64,000 nucleotides of DNA from Pyrenochaeta sp. MPI-SDFR-AT-0127 (Eukaryota > Ascomycota > Dothideomycetes > Pleosporales > Cucurbitariaceae): the NCBI GenBank assembly GCA_020747015.1, contig JAGTJM010000043.1:1-64000 (forward strand). Direction: 5' to 3'. Under the pieces are notes generated by a model, which ran no database searches, had not been told where the DNA came from, and was given only the letters and a program-made list of their open reading frames with translations. Made by a program: the position numbers and the translations under genes. How positions within the stretch are numbered: position 1 is the stretch's first letter; each line of letters opens with the position of its first letter. Below are positions 33,208 to 45,863 of this stretch, in pieces.

Positions 33208-33725
33208 CTCCCACTTGATGGCTATCTTTGCAAGGAGTACCCATCAATACTTCATCGTGGTGTTGCTAGGCCCCGTTAAAACCTTTCAAAAACCTTCCAA
33301 AAACCTTCTTGGAAAAGAGAAAGGAAAGGGTGCCTAAGTGACTCCGCTTCACCAGGTTTCAACCCCTCATGGGCTTACTCAATTCCTAAGCCCCTTCGAA
33401 ACCATTTAAACCTGTCTCGAGCGAGGGATTTTGTAAATCCGTCGGCGATTTGTTCTATCGTTGGAACGTACTTCATTTCAATCGTTCCAGCTTCTTGAAC
33501 TTCTCCTTGCCACTTGCGCTGGATATCTATGTGTTTCGTGCGTGAATAATACTGGGGATTCGAGGAGAGAGCAATAGCTCCTTAATTGTCGCCACAGATG
33601 ATCGTTGCTGTTCGCCCTTAGTCATGATTCAGCTTATTTAGGAGTTTTCTTAGCCATATCGCTTCCTTGGTAGCTTGTGTTTGACCTATAAATTCAGCTT
33701 CGCAAGTTGATAGAGCAACTACAGT

Positions 33726-36700
33726 TTAGCGCTTGGCTTGCCAGCTGATTGCGCCGCTTCTGATGTTAAATAAATACCCTGCGGTCGATCGTCGAGTAAC
33801 ACGATAGCCGGCCCAGTCAGTATCGGTGAATCCTTTAAGCTCTCTAAGGCGCCCCTTATATGTGAGTCTGAGGCTCTTCGAGCCTTTGAGGTATCGCAAA
33901 ATGCGCTGAGCGAGCTTTATGTGCTGGGGTCCCGGATTTGCTAAATAGCGGCTCGCTATAGAGACAGTATATGCGATATCCCCCCTGGTTCCTAATATAA
34001 TATATATCAAGGATCCTATGATGCGCTGATAGTCTGATCTCTGCCCCCGGGAACAGCTGTATTCTGGGCCATTCTCCGATACTGGCGATGTTTCAATCGG
34101 CGTACTGATGGGGCACTGTCGCTGAGGTTAAACTGATGGATTACCTTGTCAATGTAGGCTTCTTGACTTAGGTATAGTATCCTGTTCTGGCGATCTCGCT
34201 GAATGGACATTCCGAGATAGTAGCTGCACGGCCTAAGGTCTGTCATCTGGAACCAGTTTCTAAGAGCCCTCTTAATCCGTTTTATCTCCGCAATACTTAG
34301 CCCGACAATTAAGAGGTTATCCACATAAACTGCGATATACATGTTACTTCGTACGAAGATACCTAGGTCGGTATTAATTGGCTCGAAGCCGAGATCGCGT
34401 AGGAAGTTCGTGAGTGTTTAGTACTAGATGCGAGGAGCTTATTTCAGACTATAGAGTGCTTTTCGAAGTTTATAAACTCTTAGGGAGCCGTCGGCCATAT
34501 AATAAGGCTGTTTAACATAGATCTTATGGTCTATATCGCTATAGAGAAAAGCCGTTTTGACGTCCATTTGTTCGATTTTAAGGTCTAGAGCGGCCGCGAT
34601 TGCGAATAGAGCCTTATAGCTCATAGGTTTAATAACAGAGGCGAAGGTTTCATCATAATCAACGCCTTCTTCTTATGTAAAGCCCCTCACCACCCATCTA
34701 CTCTTATGGCGAACAATCTCTCCATGAGGTCCTCGTTTGAGCTTGAAGACCCATTTGCCGCTGAGAACTTGTCTATCTTTGGGAGGATCGACTAGTGTCC
34801 AGGTTTTGTTTTATTTGAGCGAATTAACTTCTTCAAGCATTAATTTCTCCCATTTGGACCAGCTTATGTCATTCTTCGCTTGGTTGAGTGTTTTTGGTTC
34901 AAAGGGTTCCGTTTCTTTCGCAGCTACTGTTAAGAACGTTGGGATGACGTTGCCTTCTGGTACATTCATTAATGCGAGCTCTTCATCGCTCTCATCGGAT
35001 GTATCCTGTGTGGCCTGCGAAGCGCGGATTCTAAGTTCAGGATGGCGTTCTAAAATATCTTGACGCACTTCATAAGTTGGACGACTAAGCTGGTGTTCCG
35101 GATATCGTTGCCGTTCTTCCATGTCTTGGTCTAATCGAGCGTTGTCCCGTTGCCGGTCGCCACTAGATGGTGATTCGTCGTCTTGTGGACCGTCTGAAAA
35201 AGGTCCAAAGATATCGTCACTCCTGAGCGGCGACAAGGTCCTATCTCCCTCTTCAGCAACTGGCTGCAAGATATTGTTCCTCGATTGGGACAGCGCTCGC
35301 TCTTCCGAGATATCGTTGCTCGGTTGAGATATGGCTTGCGAGATATTGTTCCTCGACTGGGACAGCACCCGCTCTTCCGAGATATCGTTGCTCGGTCGAG
35401 ATGTTGTTTGCGCTCGTGGACCTAAAGAGGTATGGCGTCCAGAGGCTGGCACGGATGCTTGCCGTATACTTACCGACGGTTGGTTTAATAGCCCCACCGT
35501 CACACTCCCCCCTGCGGCAGCAGCCGTTGCCTCAGGTAAGCCATATTGCTTGGCTCCCACATCTTCTAAAGTCTGCGTGGAGGGAGCTATAAGGGTTCTC
35601 GAAATTCGGTATTAGGGGTACCAATGATCCTACCATCTTCTAATAGGATTCGATAGTTGGTATTTCCCTCGTAGCCTATCAAAATGCATGGCCTTGTTCT
35701 TGGCTCTGTCAGCTTCTTCCTCTGCTTAGGTGAGACTAGGTATTCTCCTTTTGACCCGATCACCCTTAATCTTGACAGGTCGGGTTTTTCACCATACCAA
35801 GCTTGGTAAGGTGTCATCTTCAGTCTTGAGGAGGGTGATCGATTACAAACAAAGGCTGCTGTTCGAGCAATTTCTGGCCAAAACTTTGGTGGCAATTTTG
35901 CATGTGCGAGTGTGGGCCCAACACGATCATATATTGTCTTATGTGCTCTTTCAGCAGCGCCGTTTTGTTAATGTTGGTCTACGCCTGTGACCTCAGCTTA
36001 TATAGCCCGAGAGAAGAGTGTGAACTTTATGTCTTCTCCCACTTATTCAGGAATTCGGTCAATGCGTATCCGTCTGCATTTTCTTTTAGGACGCTCGTTA
36101 TGGTCGAGAAAGAAACGAAGCGATTCTATAACGTATCCCTGCCGTCTTGGTATAGGTATGACCTTAATCCAGCCGGTTGAGTCGTCCACGATGGTGAGCC
36201 AGTAGCGACTTCCATCCAGACCCTCATCGAATGGGCCTGCAACGTCTATATGCAAGAGTTCCATTGGATACTCTCCCCTCTTATTTAAGCTTCGATGGGG
36301 CTTTTCAATCATGCGCCCCTGGAGGCATAGTTCGCACGGCTCTCGCGGTTCTACATCTCGAATGCCATGGGCCTGCCGCTTAAGTCGCCGTAGATTCGCA
36401 TCGCTTAGGTAGGCTAGACGATAGTGCCAAAGGGTCATTTGTGGGCTGACATAGTAGGCTGCAAAGGATAGATGTGTCCAGATATCGAGCGCGTAGACGC
36501 CTTAATATTGACTTACAGTGTAGAGGTTCTTCCTATTAGACTTGTTCCGAATGCTCGCACCCTGGCTTGAAAACTCGACTTTGGCTCCGCGCTTGAGTAA
36601 CTGCAGCACAGATATAAGGTTTGCGTGCGCGGATGGAACGTGAAGAACGTTGTCCAGAACGAGCCACTTTCGTCTACCCCGCACGTTGCATAAGATGTTG

Positions 36701-36888
36701 ATTGTACCTACACCCGAAGGAGATGTAGAGCTATCGACGCTACTGAGTGGCGGTCCATGATACTCGTTTATCTGAACAAACTTCGAGATATTATTGCAAA
36801 CGTGCTGAGCACATCCGCTGTCGACGATCCAGGCATCGCGAATCGGTAGTGTCTTAGTAGCCATCATCGCGACAGGGTTCCCGGCCAT
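33726..36888 (-). pseudogene. Copia pol (PR-IN-RT-RH) with stops
   Basis: Protease: WIVDSGCAQHVCNN (36888 region). Integrase: LWHYRLAYLS with CELCLQG (H-H-C-C zinc site) and LLHIDVAGPF / TIVDDSTGW, then RTAAFVCNRSPSSRL (36438-35587). A serine-rich spacer with two 72-bp repeats follows (35560-34811). Reverse transcriptase: DVKTAFLYSDI (34624-34439) and YVDNLLIVGL, where the catalytic YVDD reads YVDN, a G-to-A change (34342-34016). RNase H: GFTDTDWAG (34010-33726). The TAG and TAA stops between these blocks and the Asp-to-Asn change mean it is dead. Confidence 0.88.
35263..35402 (-). repeat. Two 72-bp tandem repeats in Copia spacer
   Basis: AGATATTGTTCCTCGA starts at 35269 and again at 35341. 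The unit encodes PSNDISEER(V/A)LSQSRNNI on the minus strand between integrase and reverse transcriptase. Confidence 0.75.
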
Positions 36889-37133
36889 GGCGAGGTTGCA
36901 ATGACTTCCTTTCCGAATGCTGCATTGACATCTTCGCTCGTGGTCTTTATCACCATAAAAGTCGGTTTCTTTGGATCTTTTGGTCCTTCAGCTTCGTCGT
37001 CTTCATCATCGGATCTGTGTTGTCTCTTCAGTCGTTTGCGTTCGCTACGGTGAGGTCCCCCTGTTCCTGTTCCATAGCCTTGTCCATCTTTTCCTGGACC
37101 CTTTAGTTTAGGGTTTTTCTTAAAGCACTCATC

Positions 37134-37880
37134 TTAGACATGGTAGGGTTTCCGACAGAAGGAGCAATAGGGGACATCATCGATTTCAATTCGACATGTG
37201 TTTCCGTCTGCTGAAGGAGTGAGCTTCTTACGGCCAGGCCCCCGGACTAGAGCAAGGACAGGGAGTGGTTGCTTCTCAATTGATTTATTCAACTGTCCTT
37301 TCCTATGTTCTTCTTCTATGGCCTTATTTTCGATATGGCCAAAGGTAGGTGCAGGCTTAATCACGTTTCCTTCGGCGTCTCTGTCATTGACAAGGTCCAT
37401 TTGTCTGAATATGTAATCGCGAAAGCTCTCATATTCAGGACCCAGTGCATGCAGAAAGAAGAAGGTACGTTCAATCTCGGGTGTAACACAGTCAGGATCA
37501 AGCAGGAGCTTCTCAGCGTGGATTCTCCTGATTTCGGCTCCGAGGGCCTAAGCACTCCCGCACTTCTCTCGTGTAAGGGCCATATAGCGCCGCTGTAGGT
37601 TTACATACGTCCCGGAGCCTTCTGGCTTGAAGTTGACCTTGACCGCTTCTAGAAGTTGTTGAACTCGATGAATGTTAGGGGCAGCAATTCGCTGTGCTGC
37701 ATTGTGCGTCAATTTTGCAGTAATCATAGCTGAATAAAATTTCTGGCGATGCGTCCATTGTCGTGCTTCCTCCTCTTCGAGAGGCGGAAAGGACGCATCA
37801 TCAGCCACTGCAGATATTTGGATGAACTCGTTGACTTTCTGCTTCCATTTGAACCAATCGTTGGCAGTGTCAAGAATAGG
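37134..37880 (-). pseudogene. Copia gag remnant
   Basis: The minus-strand frame begins within the repeat zone and reads ILDTANDWFKWKQKVNEFIQ, the conserved start of Copia gag, then FYSAMITAKLTHNAAQRIAA and NLQRRYMALTREKCGSA*. A second block (37400-37134) ends with YCSFCRKPYHV*DECF, a CCHC zinc knuckle broken by a TAG. The true gag N-terminus is lost at the Helitron junction. Confidence 0.8.
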
Positions 37881-37887
37881 AATGGAA

Positions 37888-37995
37888 CGAGGTCCGAGGG
37901 AGAAATGAGGCCCCAGGAAGAAATGAGGTCCAAGAGAGGAATAAGGTCCAAGGGAGAGATGAGGGTCAAGAGAGAAATGACAGTCAAAGAGAAGA
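37888..37995 (+). repeat. Six 18-bp tandem repeats
   Basis: Six units of the type GAGGTCCAAGAGAGGAAT run head to tail, each diverged by a few bases. On the plus strand they encode [VQ(E/G)R(N/D)(E/K)] repeats leading into the Helitron protein; on the minus strand they are open as HFSLGP-type repeats leading into Copia gag. The element of origin is therefore ambiguous. Confidence 0.8.
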
Positions 37996-38531
37996 ACTTG
38001 GCAAGGTCTTGCGGAGTCTGGACGAGGAGTTTGCTGAGAAAGAGAAATTATCTCAGGGGCAGACGTGGTGGTGTACGCCAGTTCCTTGCGATAGGAAGGT
38101 GTCCACAGTGCGGGAGTTTTATAGCGCATTCCACGATGCGAGAACTTTGCCGATTCATACCTGCAAGATCTGCTACCGCAAGTTTAGTTTGGTGGAGCTA
38201 GAAAATGTCGATTGGGGTGGGTGGGCGTCAATCTTGGTTGGGAGGCGCCATGCTTCACAATTCAACTGTCACAGCTGTTTTCCTTTTGGCGCGGAGGTGC
38301 TGGGATGCGCTGAATGTGTGAAGAGCTTAGGGAAGGGAGTTTTATCACCGGCAGCGCACATCCACGATCGGTTGGGATGTGAGCATATATTTCCGGAGGA
38401 GTTGAAGGGTCTTACGCCAGTTGAGGAGAAGCTAATTGCGTTGAATTCATGTTATGGCTTAATCACGAAGTATAACCTCTCGGAGAGCCAAAGGCAGAGT
38501 GTGAGATACCCGAAGCATATCAAGGGACATA

Positions 38532-38703
38532 TAAAGTTGAATCCCATGATCAGTTGCCTATAGGCAGGAACGCCACAGAACTGACTGCCTTCCAGGCAGT
38601 CAGTGGCGTTAGGCAGATATAGGAGTTCCTACGACTACTTTATAGTCGTAGATCTCATAGATAGATCATCATCACACTTGCTCCTATTCAGAGTTTCAAC
38701 TTA
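38532..38703. mobile_element. 172-bp MITE in the Helitron gene, TA duplication
   Basis: The ends TAAAGTTGAA and TTTCAACTTA are near-inverted, with TA before (38530-38531) and after (38704-38705). Two strong hairpins lie inside: 38569-38610 (CTGACTGCC/GGCAGTCAG plus AACGCCA/TGGCGTT) and 38629-38651 (CTACGACTA/TAGTCGTAG). Deleting the element and one TA gives GGA CAT ATA ACG GTC in frame. Confidence 0.8.
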
Positions 38704-41700
38704 TAACGGTCTTTCCAAATAACGTGCAGGACCTAGTATCCAACGTTTTACCTCATCCGTTGATTAGGGTAATGGATGAGATCCACGTGTCGTGGCAGGG
38801 AGTGGAGAAGCCGGCGCCTAAAGATCTCTCAGTTCTCTTGTCGGTGCGTCGCCGCGTTATTGAGAAGGCTCTAGTGTGGTTAAAGAGGAATAATCCTTTA
38901 TATGCAAACATCGAGATCGACATTACAGAAATGGAGAGTTGGGAAACGCCATCTCACGGAGTGCCTTCTCAGGTGTATAACCGTCTAGAGAAGAATAAGC
39001 CGTCTGCGTGGGAGAAGACAAGAACGGCGCAGCTTATCCCGCCGACCGAGCGCGGTCTGGAAGAAGGGGAGCAAGTAGACGTCCGCGAAGTCCTGGCAAT
39101 ACTTAACCAGGGGCAATAGGTGGCGTTTGGCGAGAGGAAGGATAAGAGTATAGAGGTACAGGCGCTAGGAAGCACCGCCACCATTCAAGAGATCAGCTCG
39201 TCCGGAATGTTCGCTCTCGACAGACAACCAGACGTAGCGGATACTGAGAAATTATAATATGTCCACGATGCTCTATGTCGAGAGGTGTCTTTAGTTAGAG
39301 GGCATAAAAACCCGGGGCCGGGATTAGCAGAGGTGAGGGGTAGGGAGGGTTCTGAGCCTTACGTGCTCGTGTCGCGCGGCGATGACTTTGCTGATTCCAA
39401 TGATGTGCGGTTCTTCGCAAAGACGTTTCCGACGCTGTTCCCGGTTGGAGATGGGGGTCCACGGCTGGCCGAGGAGAGTGTGGCTGATTTAGCAGGAGAT
39501 GTAGGCGAGGTCGTGTCCGTTAAAGCTAAAACCGTGGTCGGGAGTATTTTGTCGAGTCGGAACATGAGCCTGGGGACGTGGGCACAATTAGTGCTACAGC
39601 GTCGTGGAGGTCGTTTCGCGAATCATCATATTTTCTCGTTTCTTATCTTTAATATGCTGGTGAGGTTTAGGAACCATCGTGTGAGTATGATAAGTGTGAC
39701 GAAGAGGAACTTTCCAGAGGTAGAGCGCATCGTGCGGTCGCTGGGTACGGAGAGGTTAGGGCTGGCCAGAAGGCAGCTGGAGATTTCCGGGAAGACGACT
39801 GACGAGGACGTCAATCAACTGCTGCGAAGTCTGTCACTCTACGGATATCGCCAGCCAATGTCGAGAGAGCTTCGGCTAAGCATGAGGCGAAAGGTCAAGT
39901 CTCTGATAGTTCGGTATAGTGTCCCAGCCATCTGGTTCACGCTTAATCCGAATGACATTACGAACCCTGTAAAGCTGAGGCTTGCGGCGTACCAGACGCG
40001 TAAAGCGGAAGAGGCAGAAGATTTTCTAACGACTTTGGACATGTCATACAAGCGAGCACGGTTGGCTGTGTCAGATCCTCTCAGCTCTGCATTGTTTTTT
40101 CACAGGGAAATATCCATAGTTTTCAAGTATTATGTGAGGGTAGGAGAGGAATCCGTGTTTAGGTTGATCAACGAGTACTTTAGTGCTGTAGAGACGAATA
40201 AGCGCGGCTCGCTTCACATCCACGGGCTCCTATGGCTAAAGGGAAATATAGGATTGGCCTCCATCTTGAAGGATGTTGGGGGGGAAGAGCAAGCGCTATA
40301 TTGGGAGCGGGTTATCCGATACGTCGACAGCGTGTTTACAGAGGTATGTTCGCTGTATCATGGGCTCACTCAATGCTCTTTGTCTAAAATAGCTTCAATT
40401 GGACAGGATCTCGATCAGGAGGCATTCTGCGCGGTGAAGGCCAAGAGGTCCGTGACGTCAGACGTATCGTCGATGCTTCGGAATCGCGAACAATTTTCTG
40501 CGGCGTTTAACGAAGAAGCCAACTTTTGCGCCGGTTCCACACAGATTCACATTCACAGTCCTACCTGCGTGAAATACTCCATCAGGAAATCGGCGAGGAA
40601 TAGAGAACTCTGCAGGTTCAAAGCACCGTGGAGATTGGTAGAAAAGACCTCGTTTAGGAAAGACGGCGTGCTGCAGATCCGGCGTCGTCATAGTATGGTA
40701 AATAGATGGAACAAGGCCATCGCTGTAGGCCTGCGACATAACCACGATATCTCATTTATTGGGACGCAGTGTAAGACAATGGCCATAGTGTTCTACGTGA
40801 CGAATTACGCCACGAAAGTTGAGGACCCTGTCTAGAAACGTGTGGCGGCAGCAGCAGAAGTATTAAACGTCGGCGGCGGCTCGGTAACTCTTCAGAACAG
40901 AGCAGGAACGGGGCAAACGTCCACAGAAGGAAGTGCTGGGAGTAAAGCGCGACAGTTCTTAGTAAGAGTGGCGAATCGGGTTTTCACAGAGCGAGCCTTA
41001 TCGCAGGTGGAGGTCACGGCTCACCTCCTGGGATACCGTACAGAATTCACACATAATAAGACCTGGACAGGTTTGAACGTATCTATGCTCTATTGGCATA
41101 TTTTTCGACGATGGTCTCACCTGCGATATGCGAGTGGTAGGGAGAGTGAGGAGTCAGTTGATGAGACAGTTCTTTTGGAAGAGACAGGGCAGAGAATTTC
41201 CTTTGTACAGGCGTACCCCAATCGTGGCAAAGTCCTACGGATTTTGTCGTTATATAAGTACATGTCTATAGTGAAACTAAAAAAGAAAGGCAGGAAAAGA
41301 CGTGCTTGGGGTGAGATGGAATTTGAGGGAACGTGGCCGCTGTCGAAGACGTGGGTGCAGGTACTGAGAAAGCCAGGCAGGCAAGCCCTTGTTTGTCTAG
41401 ATAGTTATCTCAGCATGGATTTCAGTGAAGAGGACGAGTCATGTTATAGAAGGTGTGTATGGTGGCTGTGGAAGTAGCAGGGTTGCTCTCAGGACAAAGG
41501 AGATAAAGACGAACAGGTATGCTGACCTTATAATCGCAGGGCTGCCGTACAACATCTCGCCGTTTTTATCCCGTGGGAACTGTTCTTGATCGAGACGTCT
41601 GGCGATATCAACAGCATTTAGGAAAGGCAGAGGCAAACCCTACCTCGTCGGTTGTTGTTCGTCGCGGAAAATATCCAAATGCTCCGTCGGTCTGCGGAAG

Positions 41701-44017
41701 ATGCACAACGCGACGCAAGACAGTGGGCAGCTCTATGTGGGGAGATAGATCCAGTAGCAGACACGATGGAGTCTATCACAGTGGAAGGCGATAGTGTTCT
41801 AGGAACAGAGCACCGCTCAGACGGTATTGGCAACGTGATGCGCCTTATTGATGTTTTAAGGAGCACGATGGGAGTTAACCAGATCACGGCGGGTTCGAAG
41901 GAAGTGGCGCTAATGATACAGCACCTCTCAAGGTTCCAGCAAGCAGTGATATGGGATGACTTCTCTGCCACAACAGTTATCGAGGGTAGCGTGAGGACGA
42001 TGAGCACGTCGATGAGCTTATGTCCTGGTGCTAATATACCAGGGCAAGACAAGGTTAAGTCCATCAAGTCGCAGCAGGCGAGTCTCTCTCGAGAGAGGGA
42101 GAGGGTGGTCCAGGGTATCCAGGAACGGCCTAAACAGAATAGAAATGGCCACGGTGCAGCCGTGTATATTGTGCTGAGCGGTTTTAGGGAAGACGACGTG
42201 GATATCACGCACGAAGACTCAGGAATGGTGATTTGGAATACGGAGCCATCAGCGAGCGTTCAATTTGGGCCGTCCACGTCATTCTCGGGTATTAGAAAGC
42301 AACTGGCGGAGTCACTTACGCTAAATGAAAGGCAGAGCATCGCCCTCAGGCTGCTGTGCCGCCACCTGGATCGAGTACAGCGGAGCGAGCGAGGGCATCC
42401 GCAGCTGTGTGAATTCATCGGAGGAGAGGGCGGAACTGGAAAATCGCGGATCATAGAGGCTCTCGTCAAGTTATTTGCGAGCAAAGGAATGTCACATCGA
42501 CTGCTGGTAACTACGACGTCCGGGACCGCAGCGGCGAGGATCAACGGTATCACAATCCATTCGGCGTGCAATTTCTCCAAGGATAAGTCCCGGTCAGGTT
42601 TTAAAGGCGGGTTAGAACAGTTCACAGCGCCTAGCACGGGAGGCCTACGAGTTGACAGCCGAGTCACGATGGACTGGCAGGACAAAGACATGCTCATCAT
42701 TGACGAGGTCAGCATGCTAGGTGCGCGCACATTATACGATGTGAATGAGCAGCTCTGTATGCTGAGAGGCAGTGCGCAGGACTTCGGCGGGATCCCCGTC
42801 ATCGTTTTCCTGGGAGACTTCCACCAGTTCCGACCTGTACAGGAGAGGTCGATTCTCCTCCCTAGTGCAGCGTTTTGGTGGGATGAGGAGAGGTCCTTCA
42901 CAGTGCAACAGAGATTCCAGCACGACAAGGCGCACGCGCTCTGGAAGAAATTCACAACCGTGGTTATGCTGAAGGAGCAAATCCGTGCAGCAGCCGATCC
43001 AAGACTGCAGCGGCTGCTGATGCGGATCCGACAAGGCATAGGTGACCAGAGCGATGCCGATCTCCTAAACGGCACGTGTTATCGAGAGGGCAGGCGGATC
43101 CCATGGGAGTCGGGCACCACAGTAGTGACGCCGCTGAACAGAAACCGGTGGAATTTGAATACGGAGGCCATACTGTCCTTCCAAAAACAGCATCGAGCGC
43201 CGCTCCGGATCTTTATTTCTGAACACAAATGGAAGAACGGTTAACCGACAGAAGAGGAGGCGTTTATGATCCTGAGCTATAGGGATGATAGCAGCATACT
43301 GGTACCAGCAGTGTTCATGTTCGTTCCCGGAATGCCAGTCGTCGTGAACCAAACACCCACCAAGGACTGAAGGTGGTGAACGGGGCCAGCTACACGGCTC
43401 TGGACGTCGTCGTCGATAAGGCGCACCCAGGCCATCGCATCTCTACTGACACCATCCTCCACCTTGGGCCGCCGGCGGGGATACTACTTACAGGAGAGTC
43501 GACGAAGGATTTGCACTTGGTCGACATGCCGCCCGGCACCGTTCTGTTGACGCCGATCAGCGTGAAAATGGAGTGTTAGAGAAGGCGACTATGGCAACGA
43601 ACTGATGTCAGCCGCAGAGGGCTGCCATGCACGGCGGCGTTCGCGTGTACAGACTATAAGGTTCAGGGCAGGACCCTGGAGCGCGTGGTGTTGGAGTTGC
43701 GAGGGACAAGGACGACGAATATTAACGGGCAGGCGGTAGTCAGCCAGTGTGATCCGTATAGCCTTTACGTGCAGCTGTCGCGTAGCCGATCGCTGGAGGG
43801 CATAATGCTGCTATCGAAGGCGAGAGAGAGAGACATCATAGGCAACACGATACCAGAGAACATGGCGATGGCGGAGAAGTGCTTGGAGGAGCTCAGCGAA
43901 GTGACGATTCGGGAAGCGGAATCATGGGACTGGACCTCACCGGCGGAGTGAAATAAACAGAAGAATTTTCAAGGCTTTCTTGTTGTACAAGGCAGCGAGG
44001 CGAATAAGAAAATATAA

Positions 44018-45863
44018 CGTGGTTCATAAGCGAGTCGGCACCCCAAGCGAGTCGGCAGCTTTTCCCCAGCGCGTTGCCTTCAAGACGATATCACGCACTT
44101 TTATCACAGTTAATCAAGAATCGTAGTAGGCCAATTTATTCTTTAGACTTATCGCTATCTTCTACGTCCTCTATCTCTACCTTACAGGTGCGAGAGTTGT
44201 GTCCTTTTTCACCACAACGCCCGCAGTGCCTCTCTGAGCGCACCCTCTTCGCTGGCGTCTCGCTAGCTTTACGATAGCTACGCTCCCTTTCAGTAATTAA
44301 GTCGCTTACCTCACCAACTGTTAGTGTCTCCTCCGTCTGTATATATCGTCGCTTTCGGCTCTTGCGCTTTGTTGACGCCTCAACAGCGTTTCGTAGGCGA
44401 CTTATTTCCTCTTGCATCAACACCATCTTATGAGCTATCTGCTGGGCGCCTTTACTCAGCTGCCTAATCTTCTCATCCATCGAACTTGCAGAGGACCCAG
44501 GGCGGTTTCTCATCCTCTATCGAATGAGTGTAGTCTAAGCCTCTAGTTCTTTAGCGTTGCGCGGTGTCTTCGCCTCCCACGCGACGTCGTCTCGCTGTGG
44601 TGGAGTTAGCGTCCGCAACCTTACGTCAAGCTTTGATATCACAGCCTCTAGATTATATAGGACGAGCCCAGCACCTCTGAAGCCTGCCCTAATATTGCTC
44701 TCTGTGAAAACCTTAGTAAAAGCTGCTTTAAAGGCAGGAAGAAAGGTTTCTTTGCTAATGTAGTGGGTGCGGTTGCGTGCCAAGGCTGAGATCTCGTCGC
44801 CATACATGCGCTTTAACGGCGAGAAGCAGGCGACGTCAAGGGGCTGGAGCAAGTGCGATGAGTGCGCAGGCATACAAAGAAGGATTATATTCTTCTCCTT
44901 GCAGCGATCTTGGAAATCAAGCGAGCTGTGGCTCTCATGGCCGTCGATTATGAGTAGTGTATACCCTCCCACAGTACGCTGCTTCGAATGCGTATCGAAG
45001 TGGTCTAGCCAGGCAAGCGCAAGCTGATTATTTGTCCAGCCATTAGGGCTTACTTCAAGAACCCAATCGCGAGGTAGATCTTCAAACCAGGTGTTGATAA
45101 GTACCTTGCCGGCAAAGACAACGAAGGGTGGTATCCGGCGACCCAACGCACCAACACCTTGTATTACAGTAACCCACTCACGGTTACCAGGCTGTATTCT
45201 CTTCCTCTTTCCAGATCCCTCTGAGCCTGTGATAACTAGCTGTGATAAAATCTTGCCCATTATAAAGCCAGTCTCATCAAAGTTGTAGATGTCCTCGTCT
45301 TGGATGCCATACTTCTCCTTTGTCGACTTGACCAGCTCGAACCAGCGCTAGATAATCGCTGGGTCTTCGCAGGCGGCTCGCTGGTGATCATACGGACGGC
45401 TCCAGCGTATTTTAAGCTCAGGGGTTCGCTTGATAAAGTTGTCAACCCAGTTCCTGCCAACAGGGTCGCTGCCCCGCGATCTGAGAAGTCTATCCGCCAT
45501 ATCTCGCACGCAGGCCTTTGAGGGCGCCAGGCCTCGTTGGGATTGATCAAGAACCAGTTGGACTATCGCCTCCTCTTCTAGCTTTGTCAGGCGCTTCGAG
45601 TTCGGCTCACAGTCGCGTCGATTGCGCTTTCCAGCGCGTCGGTCTTGTATTGTTGTTCGGGGGACGTTATAAATCTCAGCAGCGCGCTTTATACTTTGAA
45701 CGCGTTGGGAATTAATATCAAGTATAGCAAGGTTTAGATCAGCTTCAGAATAATGTTGTAGCAGGTTAAGTTGTTGAGACATTACGCGACGTCGACGCGA
45801 TAGTAGGGCGCTGGGGAAAAGCTGCCGACTCGCTTGGGGTGCCGACTCGCTTATGAACCACGT
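44018..45863 (-). mobile_element. pogo-type transposon with about 57-bp TIRs
   Basis: The left end ACGTGGTTCATAAGCGAGTC is exactly inverted at the right end, and the match continues through GCGCTGGGG, about 57 bp. TA flanks it (44016-44017 and 45864-45865). Each TIR contains the 13-mer AAGCGAGTCGGCA twice, 17 bp apart, probably transposase-binding sites. It lies in the Helitron's 3' region. Confidence 0.92.
44136..45782 (-). pseudogene. pogo-type transposase, three CAG-to-TAG stops
   Basis: Starting MSQQLNLLQHYSEADLNLAI, it has a psq-type helix-turn-helix (RAAEIYNVPRTTIQDR), a CENP-B-like HTH (LTKLEEEAIVQLVLDQ), then DDE core: NFDETGF, LIIDGHESH, HLLQPLDVACFSPL. The C-terminus ends in a zinc knuckle, CGRCGEKGHNSRTC. 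Only three stops break it: TAG at 45348-45350 (between AII and RWFELV), TAG at 44535-44537 and TAG near 44517. All are CAG-to-TAG (CpA to TpA). The three catalytic acids are intact. Confidence 0.88.

Larger units (their letters stand above)
32935..37880 (-). mobile_element. Ty1/Copia retrotransposon, RIP-damaged, 5' LTR missing
   Basis: The order in element direction (right to left) is gag, zinc knuckle, protease, integrase, reverse transcriptase, RNase H, 3' LTR, the Copia order. Several TAG/TAA stops and frame changes interrupt it. The right end passes into Helitron sequence without any LTR, so the element is 5'-truncated or joined by recombination. Exact right border lies between about 37870 and 37995. 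Confidence 0.88.
37880..43951 (+). pseudogene. Helitron RepHel gene, interrupted by stops and a MITE
   Basis: Order: Lys/Glu/Gln-rich repeats (37888-37995); a zinc-binding N-region with HTCKICYRKFSLVELE and FNCHSC..CAEC; PNNVQDLVSNVLPHPLIR with EKTRTAQLIPPTERG; the Rep domain (39285-40835) with the HUH-type GSLHIHGLLWL and the Tyr motif YVTNYATK; then the Pif1-type SF1 helicase with Walker A GGEGGTGKSR, Walker B IIDEVSMLG, GDFHQFRPV and a C-terminal YVQLSRSRSLEGI. Stops include TAG at 40833-40835 (W or Q before KRVAAAAEV), TAG near 39117, and damage around 41477-41650 and 43244-43373. Removing the MITE at 38532-38703 restores GHITVFPNN. Rolling-circle replication is the known role of this family. 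Confidence 0.88.

Noticed and set aside
38009..38129. Copia gag frame extended into 38009-38129
   Set aside because: That part is the antisense of Helitron coding sequence (HTCKICYRKF); the gag similarity starts only at ILDTANDWFKWKQ.
41618..43075. Long minus-strand frames opposite the Helitron helicase
   Set aside because: Shadows of the helicase gene; no independent motif.
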